This document shows, in pieces, positions 32,998 to 35,239 of a DNA stretch of 35,239 nucleotides. Position 1 is the first letter of the stretch. Each line of letters starts with the position of its first letter. Position numbers and translations under genes: made by a program. This DNA comes from Negativicutes bacterium. GTDB taxonomy: Bacteria; Bacillota_C; Negativicutes; Sporomusales_B; JARLHX01. Location: NCBI GenBank assembly GCA_031292015.1, contig JARLHY010000093.1, positions 1 through 35,239 of the forward strand, given 5' to 3'. The notes beneath the pieces were generated by a model. That model searched no databases and was not told the DNA's origin. It saw nothing but the letters and a program-made list of their open reading frames with translations.

Positions 32998-33657
32998 TTA
33001 CGCCGTAGCCAGCCGACCGTCCGTCAGACGGAGCCGGCGGTCGGCCCTGGCCGCCAGTGCAGGATCATGGGTGACGATGATGACGGCCGTGCCGCTGCTG
33101 CGGGTGTGCAGCAGAGCGTCAGCGACGTCTTTAGCAAGCCTGGGATCAAGATCATTGGTAGGTTCGTCCGCCAGGATAATGACCGGATCGAGCAGCAGGG
33201 CCCGGGCCAGTGCCACCCGGCGCAGCTGGCCCAGGCTGAGTTCCTGGGGCCGATGGTTGAGACGGTGATCGAGACCGAAGTTGACCAGAAGTTCCCTGGC
33301 CTTTTTTTCCGTCTCCCGGCCTGAACGGGTGAACCAGGCCGGCACCAGAACGTTTTCCAGCGCGGTTAGGGAATTGATCAACCGGGCCCGCTGGAAGACG
33401 AAGCCGAAATATTGCCCCCGTATCCTGGCCAGCCGAAGCTGGTCCAGGCCCGTCACTTCGGCGCCGTCCACCAGCACTTGCCCTCCTGTCGCCTGCTGCA
33501 GCAGGCCGGCGATGGAAAGCAGCGTCGTTTTGCCGCTGCCGGACGGTCCGGTGATGGCCAGCGCCTCGCCCCTTTCCAGGCTAAAGGACACATCGGTTAA
33601 AATCGGGTCAGTCCCGTAGTTTTTGCTGACCTCGCGGATTTCCAGCACGCTGCTCAT
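32998..33657 (-). CDS. MacB/LolD-type ABC transporter ATPase
   Basis: A 219-residue nucleotide-binding subunit of the LolD/MacB/FtsE branch: Walker A GPSGSGKTT, Q-loop VFQRARLINSLTALENV (typical of this branch), signature LSLGQLRR (Leu in place of the first Gly of LSGGQ), Walker B VIILADEPTNDLD and switch THDPALAARAD. ATG 33657 is chosen over ATG 33663 because GGGAGG abuts the latter. It follows the FtsX-type permease directly. It probably powers an export or mechanotransmission function and not uptake. No substrate can be inferred; membership of the sulfur system is uncertain. Confidence 0.88.
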   Translation of the reverse strand: MSSVLEIREVSKNYGTDPILTDVSFSLERGEALAITGPSGSGKTTLLSIAGLLQQATGGQVLVDGAEVTGLDQLRLARIRGQYFGFVFQRARLINSLTALENVLVPAWFTRSGRETEKKARELLVNFGLDHRLNHRPQELSLGQLRRVALARALLLDPVIILADEPTNDLDPRLAKDVADALLHTRSSGTAVIIVTHDPALAARADRRLRLTDGRLATA

Positions 33658-33670
33658 GTTCATCCTCCCT

Positions 33671-34870
33671 TTAATCAAATTCGCCGCGGGTCATTACGGT
33701 GGCGGGATCGACGCGACTGCCGCGAAGGGCGGGAAACCAGGCCGCCAATGCCCCGCAGCCCGAGAAAATTCCGGCGATCAGCAGACCTGCAGTGACCAGG
33801 AACGTCCAGGACGGCGGAATAAACGGAAAAGCCTGATATGCTTCCAACAGGTTCAGGCTGATCTTATAGAGGGCGGTGCCCAGGATAAGGCCGCACAGCG
33901 AACCGGCCGCTGCCACCGCTGCAGCCTCCCCGACAATGACTATGGCAATATCCCGGGCGGAAGCGCCGATTGCCAGGTACAGTCCCCATTCGGCCTGCCG
34001 CTCCACCGTCAGAGCATAGAAACGGGAGAAAAGCTGAAACAGCGAGGCGGCTCCTGTCAGCAGCCCGACTCCACCCAGCAGCAAAACCAGGACGGTGAAC
34101 TGGTCGCCGATCTTTTTTTTCACATCGGCAGCCACGATGGGCTGCAATAATCCCAGTTCCTGGATCCGGGTGACAATATCCATGACATTGGCGGTCGGGT
34201 CAACCTGCACCAGAATAGCCGAAATCAGACCGGCCGGAGGTCCCTGTTTCTCCCACACTTTATTTAAGTACGGGTTGGCGCCGACCACCCGCCTGGCTTC
34301 CTCCATATTCACGAACAGGGAGTAATCGAGGGTTGTGCCGGTCTCTTCGGCCACGGCCACGATGCTGTACCATTTGCCGAGGATGGCTATCCTGTTCTCG
34401 GTCCAGGTCGGCACCTTGGCGCCGAGAATGACTTCGTCGGCGGCCAGGCCGGCCTTGTTGAGCTTTTTCAGCCATGGTTTCACAACCCAGTCACTGTCAG
34501 GGTCATAACCCAGCATCCGGTTGTTGGTGCCGATATCATGGCAGTCGGCGGTAAGAGTATGGGTAAAGAACTGCGGTGTGGCACGACGAACGCCGGGAAT
34601 GGCGCGAACAGCGTTTGCGGTGTCCGCCGGCATGTACGAGTTGGCCGCAGCGCCGCCGAACAAGATAAGGCTGGGGTCCATGGTCACGCCGAAGGGAACG
34701 ATGACGATGTCGGCCCCCATCCGCTGTTTGGACAGCTCAAGGCCTGAAACGACGCCCTGAAAGATGGCCGCAGCACAAAACACGATACCAGCGCCGATGG
34801 CGATGGCTACTATGATGGCAAGATTCTGGATCTTTCGGTGCAGCAAACTTCTCCAGATTAAAAGTGTCAC
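33671..34870 (-). CDS. MacB/FtsX-type ABC transporter permease
   Basis: A 399-residue membrane protein with one N-terminal helix (LAIIVAIAIGAGIVFCAAAIF, about 15-35), a large extracytoplasmic MacB-type domain (about 50-255) and three C-terminal helices (FTVLVLLLGGVGLL; IAIVIVGEAAAVAAAGSL; FLVTAGLLIAGIFSG), the standard FtsX layout. It ends in PALRGSRVDPATVMTRGEFD, the usual FtsX tail. GTG 34870 follows AGAGGGG and is preferred over the open frame up to 34960, which overlaps the upstream gene. Forms a unit with the ATPase and the DUF4418 protein. Confidence 0.87.
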   Translation of the reverse strand: MTLLIWRSLLHRKIQNLAIIVAIAIGAGIVFCAAAIFQGVVSGLELSKQRMGADIVIVPFGVTMDPSLILFGGAAANSYMPADTANAVRAIPGVRRATPQFFTHTLTADCHDIGTNNRMLGYDPDSDWVVKPWLKKLNKAGLAADEVILGAKVPTWTENRIAILGKWYSIVAVAEETGTTLDYSLFVNMEEARRVVGANPYLNKVWEKQGPPAGLISAILVQVDPTANVMDIVTRIQELGLLQPIVAADVKKKIGDQFTVLVLLLGGVGLLTGAASLFQLFSRFYALTVERQAEWGLYLAIGASARDIAIVIVGEAAAVAAAGSLCGLILGTALYKISLNLLEAYQAFPFIPPSWTFLVTAGLLIAGIFSGCGALAAWFPALRGSRVDPATVMTRGEFD

Positions 34871-34919
34871 GCTGATTTCCCCTCTTCGCAACTCGCCGAT
34901 TCCGGTAAAAAGCCGAGTC

Positions 34920-35239
34920 TTATTCCACTTCCGTCTTTCGCGACAGCCATAAAGCACCAAGCCCGGTCAAGACCAGCAGCGCTCCGCCGATCGTCTCGAA
35001 AAAGCCGGTCCTGTGGCAGGCTCCGCCGTCTTCGCACAGTCCGAGGGCCCATGGCTGCGGTATGATGACTATAACCAACCCGAGCAGAAAAATAACGAAA
35101 CCGGCCAGGAACTTCGCCTCGGCGGTGCGCAGCACCAAAAGCGCCCCGGACAGAATGAGCGCCAGCAGGGTGATCAGAAACTCCGCCTGAAAGGCGAAAT
35201 GGCACTGCATTGGCGAGCCGGTCTTGGTCAGCCCGGTGC
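34920..35239 (-). CDS. DUF4418-like membrane protein, 5'-partial
   Basis: The frame is open to the right edge, so only the C-terminal part (about 105 residues) is seen. TKTGSPMQCHF followed by three or four hydrophobic segments (FLITLLALILSGALLVL; FLAGFVIFLLGLVIVII; ETIGGALLVLTGLGALWL) and a loop with LGLCEDGGACHRTG resembles DUF4418 proteins, which have MxCH and a second cysteine-containing loop. The ATG at 35210 is probably internal. It precedes the MacB-type permease and ATPase by 49 bases. Function unknown. Confidence 0.65.
   Translation of the reverse strand, partial: TGLTKTGSPMQCHFAFQAEFLITLLALILSGALLVLRTAEAKFLAGFVIFLLGLVIVIIPQPWALGLCEDGGACHRTGFFETIGGALLVLTGLGALWLSRKTEVE

Overview
The window looks like a Bacillota (Firmicutes) chromosome segment. 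Shine-Dalgarno sites are strong (AGGAGG-type) before almost every gene, terminators are hairpins with U tracts, two solute-binding proteins have lipoboxes, and the families are typical of strict anaerobes (RACo-type corrinoid activator, corrinoid methyltransferases, DUF1847, DUF169, DUF1858). I suspect a Sporomusa-like or Peptococcaceae-like anaerobe, but the sequence alone does not fix the genus.

The unifying theme is organic sulfur. On the + strand (1-3638) lie an FCD-type GntR regulator, a split sulfolactate sulfo-lyase (SuyA, SuyB) and an MFS transporter. Positions 3639-4618 form a gene-free, AT-richer convergent spacer. From 4619 to the right edge every gene is on the - strand. Read in the direction of transcription (right to left) these are: a partial DUF4418 membrane protein, a MacB/FtsX-type permease and its ATPase; cysteine synthase 2, nitrogenase-like K2 and D2, and a tandem DUF2292 protein; DUF169 and DUF1847 proteins; a Ssu/Tau-type ABC importer (permease, ATPase, lipoprotein); an eleven-gene unit holding a corrinoid protein, two UroD-family methyltransferases, the RACo-type activator, a second importer, a third UroD-family protein, nitrogenase-like D1 and K1 and a second tandem DUF2292 protein; cysteine synthase 1; O-acetylhomoserine sulfhydrylase; a D-aminoacylase-like amidohydrolase with a DUF1858 protein; and a split, divergent transketolase with a RuBisCO-like protein.

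The most interesting signal is non-coding. Seven copies of one leader element (L1-L7) sit in - strand 5' leaders within about 21 kb. Each has a 21-23-nt hairpin built from GCY, GA, UCAG, a 4-6-nt loop, CUGA, A and GGC. Its last GGC is also the start of the 5' arm of an intrinsic terminator. The two folds are mutually exclusive, as in an antiterminator/terminator switch. Stem changes are compensated between copies (UCAG/CUGA to UCAA/UUGA; GGCUAAAG/CUUUAGCC to GGCCGGG/CCCGGCC). Two copies have a recognisable promoter directly upstream, so there the element belongs to the 5' leader of the following gene. I do not recognise it as a described riboswitch or protein-binding leader.

A working model, which is inference: the importers bring in organosulfur compounds; the nitrogenase-like D/K reductases and the corrinoid system break C-S or S-methyl bonds; CysK and MetY capture the released sulfide or methanethiol as cysteine and methionine; and the leader element coordinates the units, probably in response to sulfur status. 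No NifH-like electron donor is encoded in the window, so one must be supplied from elsewhere.
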